Positions 11,531 through 22,598 of a DNA stretch of 64,000 nucleotides are shown in pieces. The DNA comes from Sycobia sp. Sy_11 (Eukaryota; Arthropoda; Insecta; Hymenoptera; Epichrysomallidae), in assembly GCA_018907035.1 (NCBI GenBank), contig JACCIC010000018.1, positions 1,705,001 to 1,769,000 on the forward strand. The letters are read 5' to 3'. Position numbers and translations under genes: made by a program. The notes under the pieces are model-generated. The model saw only the letters and a list, made by a program, of their open reading frames with translations, made no database searches and had not been told where the DNA came from. Each line of letters opens with the position of its first letter. The first letter of the stretch is position 1.

Positions 11531-12963
11531 ATTTCCGAGCGCTTTGCCCTCGCGCTCGTGCGCTGTAAACAAGATTCCGCAGTGATATTTTTACGAGCGC
11601 TCATATACGCCCTAAAGCGCAACAAATGCGCCGGCGACGCGCGCGCGCGCGAGGATGTAAAAATCCCATCGGGGGTCGAGGGGGCGAGGTGAAGGGGGGG
11701 GGGTAGAACGCGCGATTTTATTGCGTTTTAAAGAGCGTGGAAAAAGGGGAGCGAAGGGCCGAGGTAGGGATGGATTGGGGGCGGGAGGAGGGGGTGGCGG
11801 CGTAGGAGATGTACGACACAGGCGTTGTCGTCGGGGAATGAGCTACGCATCTGCGGCGCGATCGCTCGTTCTTTCTCGACCGTGTGCGCGGCGCCGAGGC
11901 CGCGGTCGCTTTATTCGCACGCCTCGACGTCGCGCGGCAGTTCGCGTAATTGCGACGCGAACTTTCGGCGGCACGAACAGATGCTTTGCCTGTCATTCGT
12001 AATTCCTTTAGTTTACATTTGTTTTTTTTTTTTTTTTTTTTTGAGAACCGAATTCATATTAAAGAAATAATAATTTGGATTTTCAGGTCAAACTTTGGAC
12101 TCTTTCTCGAAGAAATATTCATTCGATTAGTGTTATTATTCTTTCGAGTAAAAAGAAAAGAAGAATCCTTTCTCCCATTTTCATAGAGTTCTTCTCTAAC
12201 GATCAATAAATTACCCCCGATCTTTCTTCCTTTATATTTACATTATCTCTATCTGTTCTTCTGATTTTCAAAAATGTAGTTATCATAGAGGATTTGCAAC
12301 AAGGACTTCGATCACCACATATCCACAATTTCTTTCTGGATATTAGGGATATGACATTTTTTATTATTTATCATTCTGTTCTTTTTTCTCGTCATTCCCA
12401 AGGCCATTATGTACTTTTTATCGGATACGCGAATCCTCGCAAGGCGTACCTGCGGTACAGCAACAGGTCACCGCGCTCTAAATCGATGACCCGTCGCGCG
12501 TGGCATTGCGACTCCATCCCGGAACCGGAGAAATAAGAAGGAAGGATCGATCTTTCATAGGTGGAAAGGGGACGAGAGAGTGCGTTGCACGCGCCGCTGA
12601 TTGCACTCGCGCCTCGATGAAACGCGCGGGGAGGGGGGCCGAGGCGCGGAGCGGCGATGCGGCTCGTCGAAGCAGACCCGACGGACTCGCGCGCGCGCGG
12701 CTTCTTCGCGCGACATCCAAAGGAAGGACGAGGACGGGGAAAAAAAGGCGGAGGGAGCGCGCGCGAACTCCACGCCCTCCACGGCCCGTACGTGTTTCGG
12801 CAAATATTGTCGCCCGGCAAACACAAGAGGGAGGGATCTAGTCGAGCGCGCGCCCAAGGGCGCGAAATTACGATCGATCGCGCCGCCAAATCGCCTTCCT
12901 CGTCCTTTATCTTCGACAGAGGGACACGCTTCTTTCGGATTGCTCGTAATTCCGGAATTTCCC

Positions 12964-12965
<2 letters not shown>
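11529..12965. other. Mixed CpG-rich stretch, no gene established
   Basis: CpG-rich flanks (11530-11990 and 12430-12960) enclose an A/T-rich middle with a T22 run near 12020-12042. All frames are Arg/Ala/Pro-rich or A/T-derived, overlap on both strands and lack motifs. Confidence 0.4.

Positions 12966-13029
<64 letters not shown>
12966..13029. repeat. (CT)n microsatellite
   Basis: Long perfect CT run of about 64 bp. Confidence 0.97.
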
Positions 13030-13032
<3 letters not shown>

Positions 13033-13831
13033 GCGACGGCGGTATATTTCACAAGTCGGCGACGCAGCCGAGAGGAAGTTCCGCGCGCGTTGCCAGCGCT
13101 CCGACGCAGCCCCAGGGATACAACGAGAGTCGCCTGTTGAGAAGGACAGATAGCGTGTGAAAAAGCCACGTCGCGCCAATCGCTGCGTTCCTTATCCCCC
13201 CTCCCTTACTCTTCTATTTCCAGCCGTCTCTGCGTGGCTTATCTCCCCCTCCCTCCCCGGGCTCGCTCCAGCTTCCCCTCTAACGCGAGATCTCGTTAAC
13301 CGCTAGATTAATTAGAGCGCGAAACTTCGTAATGACTGCGGGTATGATGTCTCTGGTTGCGGTCAGTCGCTGCGGGGCCTCCGCGCGCCCCGCATTGCCG
13401 CGCATTATCCACGTGCACGTGTGCGCGAGCGGCGCGGCGGTGAGACGGGCTTGCGGGGGGAGGGGGGGAGGAGGCCGGGCCAACCACCGAAAGCTCCCCG
13501 ACGTTTTCACGTCCGAATTCAAAATTGACGCGGGCTTTTCGGTGTCTTTTATACGTCTTTTATACTTCTCGTACGCGCGTTTTTTAAACGCGGAGAGAAC
13601 CAGGACGACCCGATATTTGCCGAGCTTTACATTTCTCGGGAAACGAGGATGCGGCCGGCTACTCGGTCGGGGTCGGCGGCGTCAGTGGCACGGGGCCGCG
13701 TAATCCAGGACAACAAAGGTACTATTGTTTTCAAAAGATGCGCGAAAATGTCGCTTGTTTACACGCTTGGCCGAATGCTGCATCCAGCGTTTACGTTGCC
13801 CCATGGCGGGTCAGTAGTTTTTTCTATTGAC
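13030..13831. other. CpG-rich stretch, no gene established
   Basis: GC-rich DNA containing pyrimidine-rich patches (13190-13275) and a G-rich patch near 13455-13475. Open frames have no recognisable content. Confidence 0.35.
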
Positions 13832-13850
13832 AAAAAAAAAAAAAAAAAAA
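13832..13850. repeat. A19 homopolymer
   Basis: Oligo-A run. A second one lies about 370 bp downstream at 14222-14235, so the open region between them is bracketed by A-tracts. Confidence 0.95.
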
Positions 13851-13895
13851 CTGCTCCACTAATGTCGAACCTACAGACATAGGAGGCCTAAGGCT

Positions 13896-14141
13896 TCAAA
13901 GTACAGGCCTGTCGCTCGCCGCCCCGATCTCGGGATCTTCTCGCCGGCCGGAGGCATTCCATTGTACTTCCAGCGGGGCGAGTATCGGCCGCCCGTCCGG
14001 CCGATTGCCAATAATCCGTAGACGAGTGGATTTCGTCTTCGGCAAAGCGTCGTTCTCGCTCGCCTTGATCTTCCTCAGTTTTTTCGGCTCGGTCGCCTGC
14101 GCGATAGAATTCGTAAGCGGGGCAATTTGCGCGCAAGCCAC
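13896..14141 (-). other. Unassigned open stretch, minus strand
   Basis: About 80 codons are open without low-complexity sequence. The frame includes KKLRKIKASENDALPK and ends RPVL-stop, with G/C-biased third positions. A second minus-strand frame over the same bases is also open and of ordinary composition, which weakens the case. A CAG that could serve as an acceptor sits just upstream (14144-14146, minus). The stretch lies between two oligo-A tracts, so a decayed processed copy is possible. I do not recognise the product. Confidence 0.13.
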
Positions 14142-14221
14142 ATCTGCACGGACGTGCGCGCGATAACGGAACGGCCCGGATTTCGCGGAGATTTCCCTTT
14201 TTGCGCGTTCGCGTATAAACG

Positions 14222-14235
14222 AAAAAAAAAAAAAA
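14222..14235. repeat. A14 homopolymer
   Basis: Oligo-A run preceding ATATATGATAC. Confidence 0.9.
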
Positions 14236-14743
14236 TATATGATACAGGATAGATTCGAGGCCGCGGCGATAAAAGGCCGTGTTTACGGCGCTTAATTTTC
14301 GATTTTATATCCGAAGGCATAAAAATGTAGCGATTAACGAAGCCGTCTCTTGCTTCTGAATTTTTCGTTTTATTGATATTTTTTTTTTTTCAATTGCCAT
14401 TTATAGAGTGCGATAGTATTCCATACGCGCCGCGCGCTTTTTAACGCACAAGATCGTTGTAATAATCCGAGCGATGCATCTCTGGTATAGTGAATTTATT
14501 CATTTTTCTCCCGTCTCGTGCAATAACCCAACGAGAACCTAACAGATCGTTTTATAACCGGCAGTCATAAGTACGAGATTAAAAAAGATAAAGCGGGACG
14601 ATCGTGTTCCCCCTTTATCTACTTAATTGCGTAACGGCCGTTTTATTCGCGAATTAATTATTCACGACGCTCTCGTGCGTTGTATACGCTCGTCGTGATT
14701 AATATTTTAAATAAAGACAATCGTATGCACCGAATACTTTATA

Positions 14744-14746
<3 letters not shown>

Positions 14747-14829
<83 letters not shown>
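14747..14829. repeat. (GT)n microsatellite
   Basis: Uninterrupted GT run of about 83 bp. Confidence 0.98.
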
Positions 14830-14833
<4 letters not shown>

Positions 14834-15067
14834 GGTATGTGTGTAAATTGGGAAATATGCGTCAATCTATGAAATAAGTACGTGCTTTAGTGTAGAATAC
14901 GGTGCGCGGCATTCTGACTTTGTAAATTAATCATAGAATAATCTAGTCGTATACAGGGGCCTGGTATGCGAAACCGCGAATTCCTCCTTCGAAGAGCTCC
15001 TTGGCATTATTGTTATATCCAATTATCAGGAAGTCCCTGTAGTTTAATTATCAGACATGCGCGGCAG

Positions 15068-15124
15068 TATATATATATATATATACACACACACTATATA
15101 TATATACACACACACACACACACA
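15068..15124. repeat. Compound (AT)n(AC)n(AT)n(AC)n
   Basis: Alternating AT and AC blocks, indicating two rounds of array expansion. Confidence 0.93.
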
Positions 15125-15248
15125 TCAAACGGCCGAGATAAGACGAAGATTTGTAGGAGCGCGAATTCTCTCCGTAACAAGGTCGGAAAGAATATAGGAA
15201 TTGTGCGAGCTAAATTGTCTACGTTCTGTATTAGATTATGACACTTTC

Positions 15249-15251
<3 letters not shown>

Positions 15252-15297
<46 letters not shown>
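15252..15297. repeat. (AT)n microsatellite abutting a retroelement head
   Basis: AT run of about 46 bp that ends exactly where the CTAGCATCCCCCGTCTCGGC head-like sequence begins. It may be target or tail-derived. Confidence 0.95.
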
Positions 15298-15301
<4 letters not shown>

Positions 15302-15554
15302 TAGCATCCCCCGTCTCGGCTACGCCCGAGATAATATTTTAACCGATTTCATAAGCAATTAAATAATATCTAAATAAAAATTACTCTATACATAAAATTC
15401 TATATTATTATAAATAATTGACCGTAATTTACCTATCGTCGCCTCTGTATATACAGTATGTATATACAGAATGTACAACCGTATTTAATACACACACGTA
15501 TGCATATTACATACGGCTTCTGTGAGGAAAATTGTACTTTTGAGTTCGAGCGGT

Positions 15555-15712
15555 AAAAAAAGATGTCCAAGTGTCTCGAGACGACGTTTATAGAGTATCA
15601 TGTTCGTAATATAGAACATGTCTCGGGACGACTGCTACAGAGAGTTTTGTGTTGGGAAGGTAGTTTACGACGTCCAGGTATTCCGGGACGACTTTTACTG
15701 GGAATGTGTGTG
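15555..15712 (-). repeat. 60-bp tandem repeat, inverted arm (about 3 units)
   Basis: Read on the minus strand, this segment shows the same unit as the array to its right: GTCGTCCCGGAATACCTGG from one unit, GTCGTCCCGAGACATG from the next, and GTCGTCTCGAGACACTTGG from the third, spaced about 60 bp apart. It is therefore an inverted continuation of the direct array, separated from it by a spacer of about 30 bp. Confidence 0.8.
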
Positions 15713-15744
15713 ATAGAACGATAGAAAATGAATCTCTTTATAGA

Positions 15745-16350
15745 AGTATCTTAAACACTCCCCGTCGAAGTCGTTCCAAAACATCCCGACATCTGATCCC
15801 ACTATCCAAACACGAAACTCCCCATACAAGTTGTGCCGTCATACCTGGACATCGTCTTCTACCGTCCGAACACGAAATTCCCCGTAGAAGTCGTCCCGAA
15901 GCGCTTGGACATCTTATCCCACTATCCAAACACGAAACTCCCCATAGAAGTCGTTCAGAGACATCTGGACATCGTCTTCTACTGTCCGACCAAATTCCAA
16001 AACACAAAATTCCCCGTGGAAATCGTCCCGTCATACCTGGACATCGTCTTCTACCAACTAAACGCGATAGCTAAACACAATACTTCCCGTAGAACTCGTT
16101 CGGAAAGACCTAGATATCGTATTTTACCATCCATACACGAATCTTCCCATAGAAGTTTATTTCCTCATACTTGGACGTCGTTTTCTATTAACTAAATACA
16201 ATATTCCCCATAGAAATCGCCTAGATACACTCGGACATTGCATTCTATCATCCGAACACACCACTGCCTATAGAAACGGCTTGAGGCAACGAATGTCGTA
16301 ATCAACCGCCCGTACACGCCAATACAATATTTCTCAGTAGAAACCGTATT
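15745..16350 (+). repeat. 60-bp tandem repeat, direct arm (about 10 units)
   Basis: A degenerate minisatellite whose TCCC-[CG]-[AT]AGAA anchor recurs at about 15761, 15821, 15881, 15941, 16013, 16085, 16146, 16206, 16266 and 16333. The period is 60 bp, with two 72-bp units caused by 12-bp insertions. Neighbouring units alternate between two subtypes, ATC(T)TATCCCACTATCCAA and ATCGTCTTCTACCGTCCGA, in the first four units, so a 120-bp higher-order unit is visible. Divergence increases to the right. As 60 is divisible by three, frames stay open with a 20-residue period; this is not evidence of a protein. Confidence 0.9.
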
Positions 16351-16391
16351 TAAAATGTGTATATATCTTATATACAATATAATATACATAC

Positions 16392-16515
<124 letters not shown>

Positions 16516-16732
16516 TATAGTATATACATTACAAATCCTTGGTAAAGTGATTACCTAATTTACCAATTTTTTATATTTTTTCGAACTTGCAAAAAAAAAG
16601 CCTATGACCTATTCCTGACTGTGTAGAAGACGTGGTTAAATTTTGAACGCGATCGGTTCAGTAGTTTCGGAGTTTATCCAGGACAAACAAACACACATAC
16701 ATTCATTTTTATATATATAGATATATATATAG

Positions 16733-17087
16733 TTATCGATTAATTGACTGGAATTTAATAAAGGTAGAGTAATATAACTTATTTAATTATAGAAACAATA
16801 AACCACGTAACCATTTCCAATTCTGTTTCTGAAATTAAAGAAGTAGAAAAAAAAGCCATCGTTTCCAAGTAATTGATCGAAACTTCAGCCGGTCACCGCG
16901 ATTGTGCTATCCACTCCATCTTTCTATTTACAACGATGAATAGTGGACGTGGCTTGAGTTGTTCTTAAGTATTGTTTCCAAAGACATTGACAATTCATTA
17001 TTTTCTTAAAGTTAATGGAATCCGAGATTGATACGTATACTCATAGTGACGTAAAGGCTTCGTGTATTTTTAGTTTTTTATTTTATT

Positions 17088-17089
<2 letters not shown>
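16733..17089. other. Non-coding stretch, nothing seen
   Basis: A/T-rich single-copy-looking DNA directly right of the retroelement tail. Confidence 0.45.

Positions 17090-17131
<42 letters not shown>
17090..17131. repeat. (AT)n microsatellite
   Basis: AT run of about 42 bp. Confidence 0.96.
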
Positions 17132-17134
<3 letters not shown>

Positions 17135-17236
17135 GTTGAAGTGTTTGTGGCAATTTGAATAACAACTCAGATGCTAACACAACTATCTTGAATAACGCTT
17201 TTCGATGACAGCCACTTTTTCACTGGCCTTCTCTCG

Positions 17237-17238
<2 letters not shown>

Positions 17239-17284
<46 letters not shown>
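17239..17284. repeat. (CA)n microsatellite
   Basis: CA run of about 46 bp followed by a short AT run. Confidence 0.97.
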
Positions 17285-17296
<12 letters not shown>

Positions 17297-19557
17297 TTAC
17301 ATATATACAGTCTCGTTGTTTCAAGAAGCCCTGAAGCAAACAAATTGACTCCACAGTAATACAGAAGCGAGGCGGGCAAGCAGTTAAAAAAATCTGCCTG
17401 CAGTTGTGCACGTTTTATCGTTATACAATTAACAAATTGGACGATTTCAAAATCAAAACGATAAACAAATAAAAAAACAAAAATTATATACCCAACTAAG
17501 CATGAAAAATTCCTAATAGGCACGATTCGCACGAGCGGCAAATACATACAAGATCGCGAACAAAATACCGTTCGATCCGAAGCGATGTCCGCGGACATTC
17601 AAAGAAACGAAAGAAGAAGAAAAACGGAAGCGACGCAACAGTTTGCCGTAAGGTGTTGCTACAACTACAACCTCCCCCCCTTCCACCCTGTGGCGGCGCT
17701 GGTGGCGACGACGAGGCGAGGGAGGAGGAGATAGGAGGATCCGCGAACTATTCCACGAACCTTATTCAAAGCTGATCCATCGTAATCCGCCTCGGTTATC
17801 CACGATTACCCGCCCAACCAGGACGCCGTGGCTAAATGCCCCGCCCATAGGAATCCGTGACGGTATTCAATCTTGTCGTGGCGCGCGCGCGCGCGTTCGT
17901 CCCGGCGATTAAGTCGTGGGTGGTGGACGGAGAGGGGGCAAGATATTGCATCCGATACTCCGAGCGAATTTAACGGGCCAACTATTTACTAGATCCGGCG
18001 AAATTTTGCCAATAAAATCATAACGGGTCTGCGTACGCGTGTACGGCGGAGACGGAAAGAACAATTGAAAGGCGCTTTTCGAACAAGTTTTAGTATACAC
18101 TGATAACGTGTAAACCGATTCACGGGGGGGGGGAGATCAATGAATGTTTGAATGTTTTTCACAGAATTTTATCGATATTAAATTGCTCATCGATTCTATG
18201 AAAATTCGCTAGACTTCGATAACTGGCCCGACTTTAACAGATTTAATAGAAATTCGGAAGAATTTTAATTTGAAGACAGTCTTGTTTGTGAAATTGATAC
18301 GAGTTCTTTTAGAAATTCCAAGTCAAGTCAAGTGTGAAAAATTATGAATACTTTCCGCATTTAATTTATGGATTGTTCAAGAGCCCCTCGTAACGGTATG
18401 AATAAAAATCCGTATAAATGAATATTGATAAGAGCAATTTCGTCAATATTTGTGTAAACTGCATTACACTTAACAGATAGCAAGTTTTCATTTACATAAA
18501 TTTAAATTATTTTTAAGAATATATTGTCAAGAAGATGGAAGACATTCAGAAAAGTTTAATTGAATTATTGTTTAATAAAATAAAATAAAAGTTTAATAAA
18601 ATTATTAATTGAAACAAATTTGCTGCTATAATCGTTATGAATAAGGTTTCTCGATTGTACTCTCAGTGACAATTCGTCAGAAATGTATTTCAACGATATA
18701 CTTCATTAAAGGGAAATGACATTTACAAGCGATTATATGGTAATAAAACAACAATTTCTATAATATTTATTATCGATCTTCCCATCGATCACTAACATTT
18801 CTCAAAAGATGAAATACATGGCCATTCCATCCTCCTTCCTTCCTGAAATTTCAAATGTTATGCGTAATTGGCAAAATTGAAATTGAAGTTATTAGCTTTT
18901 ATAACGAACAATTCATGCACATACTATCTGCAGAACTACAAAAATATATAATTTGTTTTTAAAACGACACATAGGAATTTCTCGCGTTTCGAATTCAATT
19001 AAAAAATTTTTATTATTAAAACTATTGTGGAATAATTTTCTTCTTGCCATTCTAAAATAGCGCGCAGAAACATAGACTAGAATATAATAATATATTATAC
19101 GTGATTTACATTTTGGTTGATTTATCAAATTTTCACATCTTAAAATTCGGATTGTACAGTAGCGCTCCGAAAAATACGATAAAATTGTATTTTTTTTTTC
19201 ATGTTTTATTTAAATTGACTTATACATGTATTTTAGCATTCCGAAAATGAAAAATATGTTTTGTAAATGCAATAGGCTATATACAATACGTTATAATAAT
19301 ATATATAAATACACATTTTGTAGAGCGCTATACTAGCTTTCCATTAAATAAGTAAAGTATATTAAAAACGACTCAATTCGAAAGAGATAAGTTAACTTGA
19401 CTTATTCTAAAGTTATTATTATTAATATTCAGATAGATTTTTCAACAGAAGTTGAAAACAGCACGCAGTACGCGCTCGAAATAACAGCGTAACAGCCCGG
19501 AAGGGTTCGATTAATTCGATTTGTTTTCATCACCCTATATACCGGAAACTAGCTTTG

Positions 19558-19562
<5 letters not shown>
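17285..19562. other. Long non-coding, mostly A/T-rich stretch
   Basis: A short CpG-rich part at 17640-17920 contains an alternating (GC)n run near 17880-17895. It is followed by about 1.5 kb of strongly A/T-rich DNA with no motif, repeat or coding signal that I can support. Confidence 0.45.

Positions 19563-19607
<45 letters not shown>
19563..19607. repeat. (AT)n microsatellite
   Basis: AT run of about 45 bp, first of six in 1.35 kb. Confidence 0.96.
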
Positions 19608-19610
<3 letters not shown>

Positions 19611-19780
19611 AGCAATGAAAATTTTTATTATCTTATAGGTGGTTATTTGCTGCGAGCGGTTTAACGAAAAAATAAACAAAACAGACGAAAAAAAGTCGAA
19701 AAAAACGAGAAAACGATAGATGCAAATTTCAAATCCGCGAAAACTTTTTCCAAACTCGACCGTGGCTTTTCTGTGTGTGG

Positions 19781-19783
<3 letters not shown>

Positions 19784-19824
<41 letters not shown>
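19784..19824. repeat. (AT)n microsatellite
   Basis: AT run of about 41 bp. Confidence 0.96.
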
Positions 19825-19826
<2 letters not shown>

Positions 19827-19904
19827 ATATTATGGGAATTTATATGGACGTGATCCGCGGCAATTATTTATATACATATACACGCTCTGAATATTCATTT
19901 TCTG

Positions 19905-19929
19905 TATGTGTGTGTGTGTGTGTGTGTGT
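19905..19929. repeat. (GT)n microsatellite
   Basis: Short GT run of about 25 bp. Confidence 0.9.
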
Positions 19930-20173
19930 AGGTTGTTCGTTGGGAGTATATATGTATATACCTGCCGCGCGCACGCGGGGACTTTGTGTTCCCGATCACT
20001 CTCGGGCGAGATCGTTATTGAATATCAATAAGCCTGAATAATAATAAATCGAAGGGGGGCGAGGGCGACGCGTGCCCCCGGGCCACGCGGCTGGGTGTTT
20101 TGTAGCTGATCCTTGTACATCCTCGGCTGTGTTTGCTGGTGCTCGGTTCGCGCTGCTATTTTACCGTAAACAT

Positions 20174-20176
<3 letters not shown>

Positions 20177-20228
<52 letters not shown>
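20177..20228. repeat. (AT)n microsatellite
   Basis: AT run of about 52 bp. Confidence 0.97.
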
Positions 20229-20232
<4 letters not shown>

Positions 20233-20361
20233 TATAGACAATTATGTTAATTTGTGTAAGCGCAATGTGGCCGCATGTATATGCGAGGCCGTCATATAAC
20301 GCGACGACCAAGCACCTGACTCACTCGACGTGACGTCGGAGTATAATATGGATATATATAT

Positions 20362-20363
<2 letters not shown>

Positions 20364-20398
<35 letters not shown>
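20364..20398. repeat. (AT)n microsatellite
   Basis: AT run of about 35 bp preceded by two TATGGATATATA steps. Confidence 0.95.
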
Positions 20399-20400
<2 letters not shown>

Positions 20401-20657
20401 CATACACAAGCATATGCACATATGCCAAATGATGTGTGGTACTGTGGACGGAGCCCCCCCCTCTCTCTCTCTCTCTCTTTCATTTTCATAAAGCGCGATT
20501 CGCTCTTTTTCCCGCTTTTTCATGCACATGCATATACGTTTGTTTTTTCGATGACAACGGACTGACGTGTTAGCAAACTCAAATTGACAGATAAGATTGT
20601 TTACATATTATAATGGATAATTGCATACAACGCAATTAAGATGTATATCTATAGGCT

Positions 20658-20661
<4 letters not shown>

Positions 20662-20711
<50 letters not shown>
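20662..20711. repeat. (AT)n microsatellite
   Basis: AT run of about 50 bp. Confidence 0.97.
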
Positions 20712-20714
<3 letters not shown>

Positions 20715-20838
20715 CAGAAGGTGCATCATAGGCGTGGAAAGGCTCGATTATAACTGCAATTTACCTCTCGCGCGCTCGGGCAATATATACAATTACCCGC
20801 TGTGTATACAAGTGCAACACTGATGGCTGTCGTCGTTG

Positions 20839-20839
<1 letters not shown>

Positions 20840-20892
<53 letters not shown>
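20840..20892. repeat. (AT)n microsatellite with shared right flank
   Basis: AT run of about 53 bp. Its right flank ATTCCTGTGCATTTTTCT (20898-20915) recurs beside the array at 26585-26624. Confidence 0.97.
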
Positions 20893-20899
<7 letters not shown>

Positions 20900-21188
20900 T
20901 CCTGTGCATTTTTCTTTAAATGCATTCTGACGCGTGATCTCAATTCGAGCGGAAATCGGGATGTATATTATATAAATATTTATTATTCGAAACACTTTTA
21001 TTTGCTAACAATTTCATAGTATCTGTCAATTAGAATATCCTTTTAAATCTTCAATCTTGTATACTAAATTGGGCTCCGTTTTCACCGGTGCATATGCATA
21101 TGCATAAGCATAAACGTTGCATTAAACCGTTAACAGAAATTAAAGTTTTCTTCGTTTTCTTATTTATACTATATGACGATGATCGGAA

Positions 21189-21248
21189 TAACAACAACAA
21201 CTACAACAACAACAACAACAACAATAACAATAATAATAATAATAATAA
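21189..21248. repeat. (AAC)n(AAT)n trinucleotide repeat
   Basis: About 60 bp of AAC units passing into AAT units. It gives an artificial poly-Asn frame. Confidence 0.95.
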
Positions 21249-21902
21249 AGAAAGCAATATTAAAATGAGATGTGAAGATATAATGAAGAGAAATAAAATT
21301 TTTTTTTTTAAATACAAGGAATTAATGAAACATGGAATTAAAGAACATTTTTGCAATGAAAGTTTGTGCGCACTAAAAACTTAAATCTATAATTAAGCCG
21401 CTGTATTCGAATCTCAGTACGGTTAAGTATCGAAGCGCTAAGCCAAATAACCATCGGCAAAATCCCGTACGCGATACCTTTCCTTCGTCTCATCCGCCCC
21501 CTTTACTATCGAGGATTATCTCGATTTTTTTCTTTCGCACCAATCGCCGCCCACCGTCTCGAACGGACTTTGCTTTGTTTTTTTTTTTTTTTTTTTACGT
21601 TCCCTCTTACGATTGCATTAATATCGAAGCTCTTATTATCGCGGGCGTCGGGCACGACACAACATTTATTCCTATACTCGGACGTGACCCGCGGACTCGC
21701 GCTGCAAGCTTGCTAATTCAACCTCTCAATAATCTGCACACGATGTGCTTCTGCTCGTCTGTTTTATTTTTTAGTAACTATATAATAAGCACAATTGAAC
21801 GTTCAAAACACTTTTATGTTTTATATATATTCAACATTGCCATTAGCAAAATAATATTATGCTGTGTTTTTGTGTAACGGACACTATTTGTCTACATATA
21901 AA

Positions 21903-22162
21903 TACTGATGAAAAAAAAATTCTGACATCAAGTATCATTGTTTACTTATTTTGTAGCAAGTAAATCATTTTCTTAACTTAAGAAAATATTCACCAGATGT
22001 AAGAGGAAGATACTTGATTCAAGTAAAATCATCTTGCATTAAGTAAATACGTTCTTAATTTGAGAAGATTTCCTTCTACTAATCTTTCTCGATTTAAAAA
22101 AATAATTATCTTGGGTACAAAACAAAAAAATATTTACTTAATAACATACATTTCTTTCAGTG
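21903..22162. mobile_element. Putative short foldback/MITE-like element
   Basis: The left end CTGATGAAAAAAAA and the reverse complement of the right end, CACTGAAAGAAATG, are similar. Inside are short dyads: ATCAAGTATC (about 21928) against GATACTTGAT (about 22009), and TTCTTAACTTAAGAA near 21973. The motif AAGTAAAT followed by TTCTTAA and (T)TGAGAA occurs twice, about 80 bp apart. The CACTG-like ends recall cut-and-paste elements of the CMC/Chapaev type. I see no clear target-site duplication, so the boundaries and family are tentative. Confidence 0.32.
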
Positions 22163-22322
22163 TCTATATATTTCCTATAGTCGTGTGAATTAGTAAAAGA
22201 TATTGCAAACAATCTGACGCTTATTCACTTGAAAAATGAAAATATACTATTATGGCACAGAAAATCGACCCTACAGAAAGGTTGGAAAATTTTCCAAGCA
22301 TACAGATATGCACACGCACGCG

Positions 22323-22401
22323 AAAGAGAAAGAGAGAGAGAGAGAGCGAGAGAGAGCGTGAAAGAAGGAGAGAAAGAAGGAGAGAGAGAGAGAGAGAGAG
22401 A
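22323..22401. repeat. Imperfect (GA)n tract
   Basis: About 79 bp of GA with GAAA and GAGC interruptions. Confidence 0.93.
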
Positions 22402-22570
22402 ATAAAAAGAACAGGGTTGTTATCTTATAAGAGAATGCAGTAAACGTAGGCAGTATAATTCTTGTCTCTTGGACAGAGGGGGGGGGGCGCGGCAGGGAGG
22501 CAGGAAAGTCACTCTCGTACGAAAGTGCACAGATAGCGAAAAGAAGTATTAGTTGATTTATAATAAGAAT

Positions 22571-22598
22571 GCGGTAAAATTCCTGGGCGTTTTACCGC
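22571..22598. other. 9-bp-stem hairpin
   Basis: GCGGTAAAA and TTTTACCGC are perfect complementary arms around a 10-nt loop. It is isolated and of unknown function. Confidence 0.7.

Noticed and set aside
15706..16195. Plus- and minus-strand frames encoding 20-residue repeats (for example SKHETP, PGHRLLP)
   Set aside because: A 60-bp tandem unit keeps frames open automatically. Subtypes vary without respect for codon position, and 12-bp insertions occur. Not treated as a repeat protein.
15555..16350. CRISPR-like regular repeat
   Set aside because: Units are contiguous with no unique spacers, they invert orientation, and the genome is eukaryotic.
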